A stretch of DNA of 64,000 nucleotides from Brevibacillus brevis (GCF_001039275.2 NZ_CP030117.1:6179001-6243000); one strand, 5' to 3'. Shown: positions 16,584 through 25,642, counted from the stretch's first letter. The notes: generated by a model from the sequence alone, not told the origin. Made by a program: numbers and translations.

Positions 16584-18347
16584 ATGTTGCCTATCTCTCC
16601 CTATCATAGGTCCCTCTGGGTCCGTAATATTTTTCTCGGGCTCTTTGCCTTGGGCTTGATCGCCGTTCTGTTGAAGCTCGGATTCGGGTACAAGCAGATT
16701 GCGCTGTATAAACAGGCAAAGACGTTTTATGAGCAAAAGAACCTGCTGCAAGCCGAGAAAACCTTTTCTCGTGCACATGATATGGCTGTCCTGTCCTACG
16801 GCGATGACGAATGGAATTCCATCATGTTCCAACTTTCTTCTATCCGTACTGAGCTGGAGGGGCTTCAACAGCACTCGCACGCGGCCATTTCAGAAAAGAA
16901 GGTCGCAGAAATCGGTGCGGTCTATGAACACTATCAAGCTGTCAAAAAGAATTACCAGAATCAAAAAGACGTACCGGCGATGTTTTTCCAGCAATTGTCC
17001 GCTCATTTGGGTATGGATAAGAGCTTTTCCGATTATTACTTGAATGCCTTGCAAACAGCGAAGGCGCAGGCACAATCGAATCTCGAAAAGGAAAACTATC
17101 AGGACGAATCTTTCATTGAAACACTCCTTGCAGTTCCAGATGAGTACTATGGCGGCAAAAAGAAGAAGCAGGCTGAGCTCTCGGCCCTTTTCCAGAACTA
17201 TGAAAAGACGAAGCTGCGGGCGCTGATCGCTTCGGCTTCTTTTGAAGAAGTCATCACCAAAACGGCTACAAGCATTCGCCATTACGAAAAACTGGGTATC
17301 GAGACAAATTGGTTAGTGGATCAGTTGGAAAAGTATGCGCTAGCTAAAATCAAGGAAGTCATCCGATCGAAGGATTTGAGTGCCTTTGTTGACATGGCAG
17401 CCGCCTATCGCAAAATCGAGGATGTGCTGTCCAGTGATTCACCTGTCCTTGATTCGATCACCCGCTATCTGGAAGGCAAGCTCAAGCAGGCAGAACAATA
17501 CATCAAATCGTTCGAGTTCACCAAAGCGCGTGAATTGTACGAGCAGTTGAATCCGCTACAGGATACGGCTACGCTCCTGTCTGATCTGGAAAAGCTCTGG
17601 TTGGAATACGATCCAGCACGCTTATTGCAATTGAGATATCCAGACAGAACGTTCACTGACATGCTCTCCGGCACAGATCGCTGGGGAGCAAAGCTTTACG
17701 CATTTGGACTCTCTAACGCAGATCAACGTCTTTATTTTGCAGCGAAAATGCCAAATGACTCACTCCTCTATCTCGATCAACCGCTGGATGTGGACATGAA
17801 ATCGGCTAAGGCTAAGATCGACGATACTCTCGGGAGTAAAGAAAAGCCTGTAATTATCGTGAGTGCTTCCGGCAAGGAACGTGCTAACGCCTACGCAGCA
17901 TTGTCTCCGAATTTGACAAAAGAGTCACTCGATAAGCGCTTTTCGGTCGAGGCGGATGAACTCAGTGTAGAAGACTCCGAGCATGTGATCATGAAAAATA
18001 CGGTAGGGAAAGGTGAAAACGAAATCGCTTTGTTCAAGCTCGAGGACAATGGCTTGGCTTACATCGAAAAGCTGGCTGATTTGGAGGAGAGTTCCGAAGA
18101 AACGACCGAGGTAACTGGGTCAGAAGACGCGACTTCCCCTGCCGACGGGTCGACAGAAGCGACAGATCAAACTCCCCCTGCCACTCAAAAAATCGATGTT
18201 TTCGCGGGTCCAGGTGAAGAATATGAGAAGATCGGTCAGGTAGTAGCAGATGGTTCCTTCCAAGTCATCGCAGATCTGAATGGCTGGTACCAGATTGTGT
18301 TTGATGGAAAAGAAGGCTGGATACGCGCTACCGAATCAACGCCATAA
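16584..18347 (+). CDS. Membrane-anchored helical protein with a C-terminal SH3 domain
   Basis: The ATG at 16584 is chosen because GGAGGAG (16571-16577) lies six bases upstream; the GTG at 16566 would place this ribosome site inside the gene. The product has 587 residues: short cytoplasmic N-terminus, one transmembrane helix (about 13-34), a long helical extracytoplasmic part with TPR-like repeats starting KQAKTFYEQKNLLQAEKTF, and a Thr/Glu-rich linker (about 500-525). It ends in a bacterial SH3 domain (VFAGPGEEYEKIGQV ... GWYQIVFDGKEGWI), often used to hold cell wall. It ends the plus-strand operon, with a terminator at 18366-18430. It may connect the tubulin/GTPase assembly to peptidoglycan (inference). 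Confidence 0.75.
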   Translation: MLPISPYHRSLWVRNIFLGLFALGLIAVLLKLGFGYKQIALYKQAKTFYEQKNLLQAEKTFSRAHDMAVLSYGDDEWNSIMFQLSSIRTELEGLQQHSHAAISEKKVAEIGAVYEHYQAVKKNYQNQKDVPAMFFQQLSAHLGMDKSFSDYYLNALQTAKAQAQSNLEKENYQDESFIETLLAVPDEYYGGKKKKQAELSALFQNYEKTKLRALIASASFEEVITKTATSIRHYEKLGIETNWLVDQLEKYALAKIKEVIRSKDLSAFVDMAAAYRKIEDVLSSDSPVLDSITRYLEGKLKQAEQYIKSFEFTKARELYEQLNPLQDTATLLSDLEKLWLEYDPARLLQLRYPDRTFTDMLSGTDRWGAKLYAFGLSNADQRLYFAAKMPNDSLLYLDQPLDVDMKSAKAKIDDTLGSKEKPVIIVSASGKERANAYAALSPNLTKESLDKRFSVEADELSVEDSEHVIMKNTVGKGENEIALFKLEDNGLAYIEKLADLEESSEETTEVTGSEDATSPADGSTEATDQTPPATQKIDVFAGPGEEYEKIGQVVADGSFQVIADLNGWYQIVFDGKEGWIRATESTP

Positions 18348-18365
18348 TCAGTTTGCTGAATCAGG

Positions 18366-18430
18366 AGCTCCCCCTCGCGATCATGACACACCTTTTTTGA
18401 TCGGCGTCAGGAGCTTTTTCTCATTTTTTC
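18366..18430 (+). terminator. Rho-independent terminator after the SH3 gene
   Basis: AGCTCC (18366-18371) pairs with GGAGCT (18410-18415), with an inner CGCGATCA/TGATCGGCG stem, and is followed by TTTTTCTCATTTTTT. It closes the plus-strand arm of the cluster. Confidence 0.6.
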
Positions 18431-18433
18431 ACA

Positions 18434-18462
18434 TTGCGTTAGGTGTCAGATTCTTCTATAAT
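18434..18462 (+). promoter_or_regulatory. Sigma-A promoter of the LysE-family gene
   Basis: TTGCGT (18434-18439), 17-bp spacer, TATAAT (18457-18462). The start codon is at 18500 with AAGGAG upstream. Ten of twelve hexamer bases match consensus. Confidence 0.75.
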
Positions 18463-18499
18463 CTATTCTTATTTTATAGTAGGCAAGGAGTGAGAAGAG

Positions 18500-19132
18500 A
18501 TGTTTGGAATCGTTCATTATGAAGCATTTCTGATGACCGCCATCATGTTGAACCTGATACCCGGCTCAGACACGATGTACATCATCACCCGCAGCATTTC
18601 GCAAGGTAAACAGGCAGGTATTCTTTCGGTTCTCGGCATTTTGACAGGCTCACTCATTCACACACTCTTGGCTGCTTTCGGCTTGTCGCTCCTTTTGGCG
18701 CAATCCATCGTACTTTTTAACATCGTCAAAATATTGGGGGTCGCCTATCTCGTCTATTTGGGCATTCGCATGCTCATGACGAAGGAATCACCAGCTTTTG
18801 ACGCAGCCGATTCCAAGAAACTGAAGGGTGAAAAGGTCTATCTGCAAGCGATCCTGACAAGTGTCACGAATCCAAAGGTCGCTCTGTTTTTCATCGCCTT
18901 CCTCCCGCAATTTGTGAGCGCGACGGAAGCCGGACCACTCCCTTTTCTTATTCTTGGCCTTACTTTTACCGTTACAGGTGGCATCTGGTGTAGTCTTCTC
19001 GCCCTGTTTGCTTCCTTCGCTACACAAAAATTGCGCAGTAATCAGAAGTTCTCTGTCATTCTCAACAAGCTGACGGGGATTGTTTTTATCGGGATGGGGC
19101 TGAATCTGTTGCGGGCGAAAGCGAATCCTTAG
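18500..19132 (+). CDS. LysE/RhtB-family amino-acid exporter
   Basis: 210 residues with about six transmembrane helices. The family signature is near the N-terminus (NLIPGSDTMYIITRSISQG, where most members have PGPxxL), followed by GxxxGxxxH (LTGSLIHTLLAAFGL). VAYLVYLGIRML, the charged loop and TSVTNPKVALFFIAFLPQFV are all typical. Members export amino acids or related metabolites using the proton gradient; the substrate here is unknown. It has its own promoter. The stop codon TAG lies inside the AGGAGG ribosome site of the next gene, so the two are co-transcribed. Confidence 0.85.
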   Translation: MFGIVHYEAFLMTAIMLNLIPGSDTMYIITRSISQGKQAGILSVLGILTGSLIHTLLAAFGLSLLLAQSIVLFNIVKILGVAYLVYLGIRMLMTKESPAFDAADSKKLKGEKVYLQAILTSVTNPKVALFFIAFLPQFVSATEAGPLPFLILGLTFTVTGGIWCSLLALFASFATQKLRSNQKFSVILNKLTGIVFIGMGLNLLRAKANP

Positions 19133-19142
19133 GAGGTTATCT

Positions 19143-19775
19143 ATAAAAAAAATTATTTCAGTACTCGCACTCATTCTTTGCTTTGCTTTTTTACCTGTTC
19201 AAATGATTGAAGCGCATCCAGGCAGAACAGATGCAAATGGTGGACACACCTGTAGAACAAACTGCGAAAAATGGGGATTACAGTATGGAGAATATCACTA
19301 TCACAACGGTGGCGGTGGTTCTTCTAACAGCCAAGTGAAAAAATTGGCTCCTCCAAAACCATCGGCCCCCCGTACACAACCTAAAATACTACCTTCGAAA
19401 ACAATTGTAGCCGTAGACAATGCTAACGTTTATTCTGCTCCATCCCTTGACTCTGTCGTTACTGCAACCCTATGGTATGGTTTTGAAATCAAAGCATCAG
19501 GTACACAGCCGGAATTCATCTCTATGGATCAAGGATACGTTTCTAAAACAGTGGTCACCTCCTATACACCGATCACTCCTAAGACTGTCAAAATTCAAGG
19601 AGAGAAAGGCTACTTCTTCTCGACCCCTTCGCTAGAAAGTCCAGGCAGAGGCTACGCTGTCAAAGATGCACTTGTTCAAGTAGTCGGTGAACGTGGAGAT
19701 TGGTATTACGGCTCCACCATTGATGCAAACGGGAACGTCTTAGTTGGATTTGTTTCAAAAAGCGTCGCCTATTAA
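19143..19775 (+). CDS. Secreted YHYH-domain protein with SH3-like repeats; apparent ATA start
   Basis: The reading frame has an obvious signal peptide (KKIISVLALILCFAFLPVQ) that begins at an ATA codon (19143), six bases after a perfect AGGAGG (19131-19136). No ATG, GTG or TTG is available upstream. The first ATG (19203) would remove the signal peptide. The mature part starts HPGRTDANGGHTCRT and contains GEYHYHNGGG, the YHYH signature, then two SH3-like segments (about 75-130 and 140-205). Probably wall-associated. Either a rare non-canonical start is used, or an ATG has mutated (or been misread) to ATA and expression is crippled. A strong terminator follows. Confidence 0.65.
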   Translation: MKKIISVLALILCFAFLPVQMIEAHPGRTDANGGHTCRTNCEKWGLQYGEYHYHNGGGGSSNSQVKKLAPPKPSAPRTQPKILPSKTIVAVDNANVYSAPSLDSVVTATLWYGFEIKASGTQPEFISMDQGYVSKTVVTSYTPITPKTVKIQGEKGYFFSTPSLESPGRGYAVKDALVQVVGERGDWYYGSTIDANGNVLVGFVSKSVAY

Positions 19776-19792
19776 CCATAGAATGAAGACCG

Positions 19793-19832
19793 AAAAAGCC
19801 AGTCAGGAGATTCTTTCTCCTCTGGCTTTTTT
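19793..19832 (+). terminator. Strong Rho-independent terminator
   Basis: AAAAAGCCAG and CTGGCTTTTTT form a stem with an inner GGAG/CTCC pairing and a T run. It ends the LysE/YHYH transcript. Confidence 0.85.
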
Positions 19833-19997
19833 CATGTTCAGAAATTGTTTAGGTCGAAAGATTATGATACTTCTAGGCATTTTTTCACAATTGGAACAGT
19901 GGTGAATCTGTTGTTCCCGACTAGCAAGATTTATACAACGAAGAATGACTCGCTGAAAAATTTTAGTGTAACTAAAAATTAAGACAAGGGAGGAAAG

Positions 19998-20006
19998 ATG
20001 AATTGA
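19998..20006 (+). other. Minimal ORF (Met-Asn-stop) in frame with the sortase
   Basis: ATG AAT TGA follows AAGGGAGG (19986-19993). It is in the same frame as the sortase and is followed by open codons straight into it. It could be a leader mini-ORF or an original sortase start spoiled by a nonsense change at codon 3. Existence is seen directly; the role is inferred. Confidence 0.35.
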
Positions 20007-20036
20007 GTTAACGGTGCGAAAAGGGAGTTGAAGAAT

Positions 20037-20654
20037 GTGCGAGTGCTGTTAAGTGCTGGGTTTATCCTGGCAGGCTTATTCCTCCTTTTCTATCCTCAAT
20101 GGGAAACGGCGGTATCTGCACAAAAGCAAGAACAGCTCATCGAAGCGTTCGAACAACTGAGCAACGTCAGCCAGCAAATAGAAACGGCTGCATCCGAGGA
20201 ACGACCAACCCCTCAGATACAAGAGCCGCTCGCTATGTTGGAAGGTGCCAGAGGCGTGATTCGGATTCCCAAAATTGATCTGGAAATGATGATTTTTGAA
20301 GGCGCGGACAAGCATGCCTTGAGTAAAGGGGTTGGCCTGATCGAGCCAGACAAGGAATTCGGTGTGAACAATGTTGGACTGGCAGGTCATCGCGGGATTA
20401 CTCACGGTAAGCAATTCAATCGCTTGGACGAACTAGCACCTGACGATGAGATTGAGATCAAGACCAAAGCGGCAACCTACCAATTCGTTGTCGTGAAAGC
20501 CTTTGTCGTAGATCGTACACAAGTAGAAGTTCTAGAGGATCAAAAGAAGCCATTGATCACCTTGGTCACATGCACCCCTGTTGGAGCAAAAGATCCGAAG
20601 GACAGACTGATCGTTCAAGCTGAATGGAAACAAGCGACTTCATCTCAGCCCTAA
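20037..20654 (+). CDS. Sortase (class D-like)
   Basis: About 205 residues from GTG 20037, which has AAGGGAG nine bases upstream; TTG 20028 is also in frame but touches that site. An N-terminal transmembrane anchor (VLLSAGFILAGLFLLFY) and a helical linker precede the sortase barrel. All three catalytic residues are visible: His in LAGHRG, Cys in TLVTCTP and Arg in DRLIVQ. Length and the short spacing of these motifs fit class D sortases of spore-formers. It is 56 bases upstream of the LPQTG adhesin gene, its obvious substrate, which it should join to peptidoglycan. See the in-frame TGA at 20004-20006. Confidence 0.85.
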   Translation: MRVLLSAGFILAGLFLLFYPQWETAVSAQKQEQLIEAFEQLSNVSQQIETAASEERPTPQIQEPLAMLEGARGVIRIPKIDLEMMIFEGADKHALSKGVGLIEPDKEFGVNNVGLAGHRGITHGKQFNRLDELAPDDEIEIKTKAATYQFVVVKAFVVDRTQVEVLEDQKKPLITLVTCTPVGAKDPKDRLIVQAEWKQATSSQP

Positions 20655-20710
20655 CACTTCCTAACTGAAAGACGGAATGAGCTAGTTTTTATTTAGTACA
20701 GGAGGAGCAT

Positions 20711-23700
20711 ATGCAAAGGAAATCTTGGATCGTTGTGGTGGCACTTTTGCTCATCATCCAAAACTTTTTCGGTTTCACGACAACCTCGTATGCCCAAACA
20801 CAAGGTGAGGTTGTCATTGAGACTAGTGGGGAGCCGGGCACAGGCGACCCTACTGATCCGGGCACAGGAAATCCTACCGATCCGGGCACAGGAAATCCTA
20901 CCGATCCAGGCACAGGAAATCCTACCGATCCAGGCACAGGAAATCCTACCGATCCAGGCACAGGAAATCCTACCGATCCAGGTACAGGAAATCCTACCGA
21001 TCCAGGTACAGGAACTCCTACCGATCCAGGTACAGGAAATCCTACCGATCCGGGCACAGGAAATCCTACCGATCCAGGCACAGGAAATCCTACCGATCCA
21101 GGCACAGGAAATCCTACCGATCCAGGCACAGGAAATCCTACCGATCCAGGCACAGGAAATCCTACCGATCCAGGCACAGGAAATCCTACCGATCCGGGCA
21201 CAGGAAATCCTACCGATCCGGGCACAGGAAATCCTACCGATCCGGGCACAGGAACTCCGACTACTCCGCCGGGCACGGGAAATCCGACTACGCCACCTGT
21301 TGAACCACCAGTTCCTCTACCAGAGGTACCGGTACCAGTTCCAGACCCTGAAGACAACATCATCAAAGACAACATCATCACCAGCGTAGTCATGAAGGAC
21401 AAAGACGGAAACAACATCGAAGACATCCGCCCCGATCAGGGCTCGCGTGTTCAAGTTGATTTCACTTGGCAAATCCCTGCTGGACATCCTTATTCAGAAG
21501 GTGCCACCTTTACCTTCCCTCTCCCAGACAAGTTTCGGACCGATCGTGATTTGACCGGAGATCTGAACGGAGGCTACGGCACTTATGAAGTGACAACAGA
21601 CGGCACTGTCACCTTCACTTTCAGTGATGCCATCAATGACGGCGCAGAGATCAATGACGGAACGTTCTTTGTGTGGCGGGAATTCGATGAGAAAAAGTTT
21701 GAGGGCGGCACAAGACAGGAAATCGATTTCAAATTCGATGGCATCGCCCCGATCTCTGTCCATTTCAAAGGCAAAAACAACAATGAAATCGACAAGAACG
21801 GAAAAGCAAACAAGGGCATGAATCCTAGCTATCTCGACTGGACCGTCGATTTTAACTTGAGTGAAAATCCGATTAAAGGCGCTGTCTTTACGGATGAGCT
21901 TCCAAGCGGTCTGGATATCGACATGAGCTCAATTAAGGTCTTCCCATTAGAAGTTCAATTGAATGGCTCTGTTCATCCAAAGGCAGAGGTAACCACCTTC
22001 ACTCCTGAGAAATTAACAGAAGGAAACGGGTTCAAAATGAACTTTGGCGACATCGACGGTGCTTATCGCATCGCGTACAAGACCAACGTCACCGGTACGA
22101 CAGATACAACCTACACGAATAAAGCCACTGTCACAGGAACGAACCTTCCAAAGGATTTAATCGATTCCGCGAATGTCTCTGTCCGGTTCAGCCAGCCTTT
22201 GAACAAAAAAGCAATTGGCTATGATTACAACAAACAAACGATCACCTGGGCTATTCAGTACAACTACAATGAAAAACTGATCAAGCAAAGCGATGCATGG
22301 CTCGAGGATCGATTCGATACGAGTCATCAAGAGCTCGTGAATGGTTCCTTTACCGTTCATAAAATGACCATCGGTGACAACGGAAACGGAACAAAAGACG
22401 GGGCTGCCATCACAGAGTACAACGTAACCCCATCGCCTACCGGCTTCCGCTTGGAGTTTGGCCATGACGTGTCGGCTGCTTACGAAATCACCTACCAAAC
22501 CAAAGCCAAAAATCGGGTCCACCAAGACAGCTACCTCGTAAAAAATGAAGTAGAAATCTATGATGGAACCAAAAAAGATGCATCCAAAGAGATCAATCAA
22601 GCAATCTTCTGGAAAAACGCAAAAAAAGAAAAAGTGAACTACCTGGATAAAACGATCGAATGGACGCTTAGTCTAAACGAAGACAATCAGGTGATGGATG
22701 AAGTCGTCATTACCGACAGTTATGCGGGTCAAGGACTCACTCTTCTTCCTGACAAAGTAAAAATCAACGATTGGACAAAGGATTTGGAAGAAGGTCCTGA
22801 CAAAGACTACAGCATCTCTCCGAATCCAAAATACGAAGACGGATTCAAGATCACCTTCCATAAACCAGTCACAAAAGGTCTAGTCATTACGTACCTGACG
22901 AAGTTCGATCCTACTTCCAAGGACCGTCCATCCGTGTACCAAAACAAGGCCGAACTGAACTGGAAGGAAAACGGGAAACCACAAGACCCTATCACGAAAT
23001 CCGCTACTGTTAAACCAGACAACTACACTAACAATAACGGCAACAAAACAGGTACATACGACGCCCGCACAAAAGAAATCACGTGGACAATCGATGTGAA
23101 CTACAACCTTCACAAGATTAACAACGCGATCATCCGGGATTTTTATACCGGAGAACAGACTTTTGTGAAAGACTCGTTACGAGTGCATAAGCTGCTGCTT
23201 ACAGGTGGAGCAGACGGCGTGAAAGTGGTCGAAGGACCAGTTGTTCCTATCAAATTCGACCCACTAACCAACGGTTTTGAGCTCCATCTTGGAGAGATCG
23301 ACTCTGCCTATCGCATCACGTACACAACCAGTTTGGCTAATCTGCCTGTCGGAGAAGTGTACGAAAACAATGCCACTATGCATGATAGTGACATAACAGG
23401 CACTCCACTCTATAAAGGCAAGACGTCCGTCAGACCGAAATACGGTGGGGAGTACGTCCTCAAAACAGGCGTACAAGGTACAGGAGCAGATTCAGAGTAT
23501 GCAACATGGACTGTAAAAATCAATCCGAGCCAGTCTCATATTTCGGCAGGTGCTGTTTTAACCGATACCCTGTCAAGCAATCAAATCCTGATGAAAGACT
23601 CCTTCAAACTCTTTACGACAACCGTCTCTGAATCCGGTGCTTTGGCTATCGGAAAAGAAATGGCCTCCGAGGACTACACGCTAGAAGTGGTCGGCAACAC

Positions 23701-25642
23701 CTTTAAACTGACTTTCAAAAACGATCTGCACACTGCCTACATCCTGGAATACCGTTCCTTTATCAATGCTGATCATGGTGAGGTCATCAAAAACGAAGCC
23801 TCCTTTGCAGGGAAAACAGTGGTAGGGAAAGGCAAAGACGGACAAGAGGGTATCAAAGTCAGCTTGTCCGGTGCTGGTGGCGGAGCCAGCACACCTGGTA
23901 AAGGCGACTTAAAAATCGTCAAAACAGATGCAGATACGAAAAAAGCATTGGCAGGCGCCACGTTTGGTCTGTACGACAAAGCAGGGAAAACCTTGCTGGA
24001 AACAGTCGTGACTGATGAAAATGGCATTGCCACCTTAAAAGGCTACAAATTTAAAGCCTACAAGCTAAAAGAACTATCCGCTCCTGTTGGCTACGTCATC
24101 GCAGACGAGTACAGAAACGGAAAAGACATTACCTTAAAAGCTCCTACAGGTGCTGACCCTGCTGTTCCAGTTACAATCGAAATAACCGTCGACAACAAGC
24201 TGCTCCGTCAAGGATTTGAGTTAACCAAAGTTGACGCGGAGAATGCTGGAAAAACGCTGGAAGGCGCTGTCTTCAATCTACAGGTTGAAAAGAGCGGAGC
24301 ATACGAAACGATCACTGAGCTGACAACCGGCTCTGACGGAAAAGTCTCTAAAGGCGATCTGGCAGAAGGAAACTATCAGCTAGTCGAAACGAAAGCTCCG
24401 AAGGGATACAAGCTGGATGCGACTCCTATTTCATTCAAAATCGCCTCCAACCAGACAGAAATTGTGACCCTTACGAAAAAGAACGCCAAAAATATCGGGT
24501 CCGTTCAATTGCTGAAAGTGGACCACTACACCAAAGAACCACTACCTGGCGTAACCTTTGAGCTTCAAGATGCTGACGGGAAAGTACTGCAAAGTGGACT
24601 CACAACGGATAAGGACGGTATCCTTCTCCTCGAGAACCTGAAAGCAGGATTCTACCAGCTCGTGGAAACTAAAGCTATTGCTGATTATGAGCTTGCTGAA
24701 CCACTGAAATTCGAAGTGACAGAGGAAGGCACGACCTCTCTCACGTTGACCAACAGATTGAACCCAGGATCTGTGAAACTGACCAAAATAAGAAAGGGAT
24801 ACCCAAATCATAAGCTCACAGGAGCTGAATTTACGCTCCGCGATGAAAATGGTCAGGTAACCAAAGACAAGAACGGTCAAGAGCTGACAAAGCTGACAAC
24901 TGATGCAAACGGTGAACTTCTAGTCGAAGGCCTAAACCCTGGCAAGTATGAGTTTATCGAGACAAAGGCTCCTACTGGTTATGTAATAAACAGCAAGCCA
25001 ATTGCTTTCGAGATTAAACGAAACCAAGTAGTTGGCGAGCATGTGCTTGTTACTGCCGAAAATGACGTAACCTCTAGTGGAGGCGGCGGTGGTGGTGGCG
25101 GCGGAAATCCTGAGCCAAAACCTGAACCGGAGCCCGAAAAGCCAGAGCCGAAGCCAGAGCCTGAACCAGAACCAAAACCAGAGCCCGAACCGGAAAAGCC
25201 AGACAAACCAGATAAACCGGATAAACCAGACAAACCGGATAAACCAGACAAACCGGATAAACCAGACAAATCTAGCAAACCGGATCAGCCTGGCAAACCG
25301 GATCAGCCTGACAACTCAGACCAACCTGGCAACCCGGACCAACCTGGCAACCCGGTCCAACCTGGCAACCCAGACCAACCAAGCACTCCTGATGCAAACA
25401 ACAACAACACTACGAACCCCAACACATCAGGAGAGTTGAATCAAACAGGAAATACAACCAAACCGAACGATTCAGGAGCTGCTAATAACTCCAACGTCTT
25501 GGAAACCAGCAACGAATCTCCATCTACAGGCAAAGTATTGCCGCAGACTGGCGAACAGGCTAACCCAATCCCGATCGTTGCAGGTATCGTTTCGATCTTG
25601 ATCGGTATGTCGATCATGTATCGCAGAAACAAAAAAGCATAG
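20711..25642 (+). CDS. Giant LPXTG cell-wall-anchored adhesin (collagen-binding and CnaB domains)
   Basis: 1643 residues. Signal peptide (about 1-29). A stalk follows of 17 perfect octapeptide repeats PTDPGTGN-type (46-181), then a proline linker. Next is an adhesin head of Cna/SdrG-like and repeated collagen-binding-type beta domains (about 215-1050; recurring TWxIxVNYN and AYxITYxT motifs). Four CnaB/SpaA-type repeats (about 1064-1450) each begin like KIVKTDADTKKALAGATF and end like KELSAPVGY or VETKAPKGY, which supplies Lys and Glu for intramolecular isopeptide bonds. A Gly run, Pro/Glu-rich and KPD-repeat wall-spanning region follow. The sorting signal is LPQTGE (1610-1615), a hydrophobic helix and RRNKKA. 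GGAGGAG precedes the ATG. It forms a pair with the sortase upstream. The ligand is unknown; repeat number may vary between strains. Confidence 0.9.
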   Translation: MQRKSWIVVVALLLIIQNFFGFTTTSYAQTQGEVVIETSGEPGTGDPTDPGTGNPTDPGTGNPTDPGTGNPTDPGTGNPTDPGTGNPTDPGTGNPTDPGTGTPTDPGTGNPTDPGTGNPTDPGTGNPTDPGTGNPTDPGTGNPTDPGTGNPTDPGTGNPTDPGTGNPTDPGTGNPTDPGTGTPTTPPGTGNPTTPPVEPPVPLPEVPVPVPDPEDNIIKDNIITSVVMKDKDGNNIEDIRPDQGSRVQVDFTWQIPAGHPYSEGATFTFPLPDKFRTDRDLTGDLNGGYGTYEVTTDGTVTFTFSDAINDGAEINDGTFFVWREFDEKKFEGGTRQEIDFKFDGIAPISVHFKGKNNNEIDKNGKANKGMNPSYLDWTVDFNLSENPIKGAVFTDELPSGLDIDMSSIKVFPLEVQLNGSVHPKAEVTTFTPEKLTEGNGFKMNFGDIDGAYRIAYKTNVTGTTDTTYTNKATVTGTNLPKDLIDSANVSVRFSQPLNKKAIGYDYNKQTITWAIQYNYNEKLIKQSDAWLEDRFDTSHQELVNGSFTVHKMTIGDNGNGTKDGAAITEYNVTPSPTGFRLEFGHDVSAAYEITYQTKAKNRVHQDSYLVKNEVEIYDGTKKDASKEINQAIFWKNAKKEKVNYLDKTIEWTLSLNEDNQVMDEVVITDSYAGQGLTLLPDKVKINDWTKDLEEGPDKDYSISPNPKYEDGFKITFHKPVTKGLVITYLTKFDPTSKDRPSVYQNKAELNWKENGKPQDPITKSATVKPDNYTNNNGNKTGTYDARTKEITWTIDVNYNLHKINNAIIRDFYTGEQTFVKDSLRVHKLLLTGGADGVKVVEGPVVPIKFDPLTNGFELHLGEIDSAYRITYTTSLANLPVGEVYENNATMHDSDITGTPLYKGKTSVRPKYGGEYVLKTGVQGTGADSEYATWTVKINPSQSHISAGAVLTDTLSSNQILMKDSFKLFTTTVSESGALAIGKEMASEDYTLEVVGNTFKLTFKNDLHTAYILEYRSFINADHGEVIKNEASFAGKTVVGKGKDGQEGIKVSLSGAGGGASTPGKGDLKIVKTDADTKKALAGATFGLYDKAGKTLLETVVTDENGIATLKGYKFKAYKLKELSAPVGYVIADEYRNGKDITLKAPTGADPAVPVTIEITVDNKLLRQGFELTKVDAENAGKTLEGAVFNLQVEKSGAYETITELTTGSDGKVSKGDLAEGNYQLVETKAPKGYKLDATPISFKIASNQTEIVTLTKKNAKNIGSVQLLKVDHYTKEPLPGVTFELQDADGKVLQSGLTTDKDGILLLENLKAGFYQLVETKAIADYELAEPLKFEVTEEGTTSLTLTNRLNPGSVKLTKIRKGYPNHKLTGAEFTLRDENGQVTKDKNGQELTKLTTDANGELLVEGLNPGKYEFIETKAPTGYVINSKPIAFEIKRNQVVGEHVLVTAENDVTSSGGGGGGGGGNPEPKPEPEPEKPEPKPEPEPEPKPEPEPEKPDKPDKPDKPDKPDKPDKPDKPDKSSKPDQPGKPDQPDNSDQPGNPDQPGNPVQPGNPDQPSTPDANNNNTTNPNTSGELNQTGNTTKPNDSGAANNSNVLETSNESPSTGKVLPQTGEQANPIPIVAGIVSILIGMSIMYRRNKKA
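20846..21253 (+). repeat. 17 x 24-bp in-frame tandem repeat
   Basis: Seventeen 24-bp units of the type CCTACCGATCCAGGCACAGG + AAAT, with only scattered third-position changes and two Asn-to-Thr variants. The units encode PTDPGTGN. High identity suggests recent expansion by slippage or recombination. Because 24 is divisible by three, copy-number change keeps the frame. Confidence 0.9.
25196..25267 (+). repeat. 8 x 9-bp KPD repeat in the wall-spanning region
   Basis: Eight units AA(A/G)CC(A/G)GA(C/T) encoding Lys-Pro-Asp. They are part of an extended charged, proline-rich stalk just before the LPQTG sorting signal. Confidence 0.85.

Noticed and set aside
20689-21426. Long minus-strand ORF rich in VGFPVPGS repeats, and a matching plus-strand frame of ILPIQAQE repeats (20733-21389)
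   Set aside because: Both are alternative readings of the 24-bp tandem repeat of the adhesin gene. A repeat unit divisible by three without stops leaves every frame open. No ribosome site or family match.
25196-25267. CRISPR-like short repeats
   Set aside because: These are in-frame KPD codons inside the adhesin gene, contiguous and without spacers.
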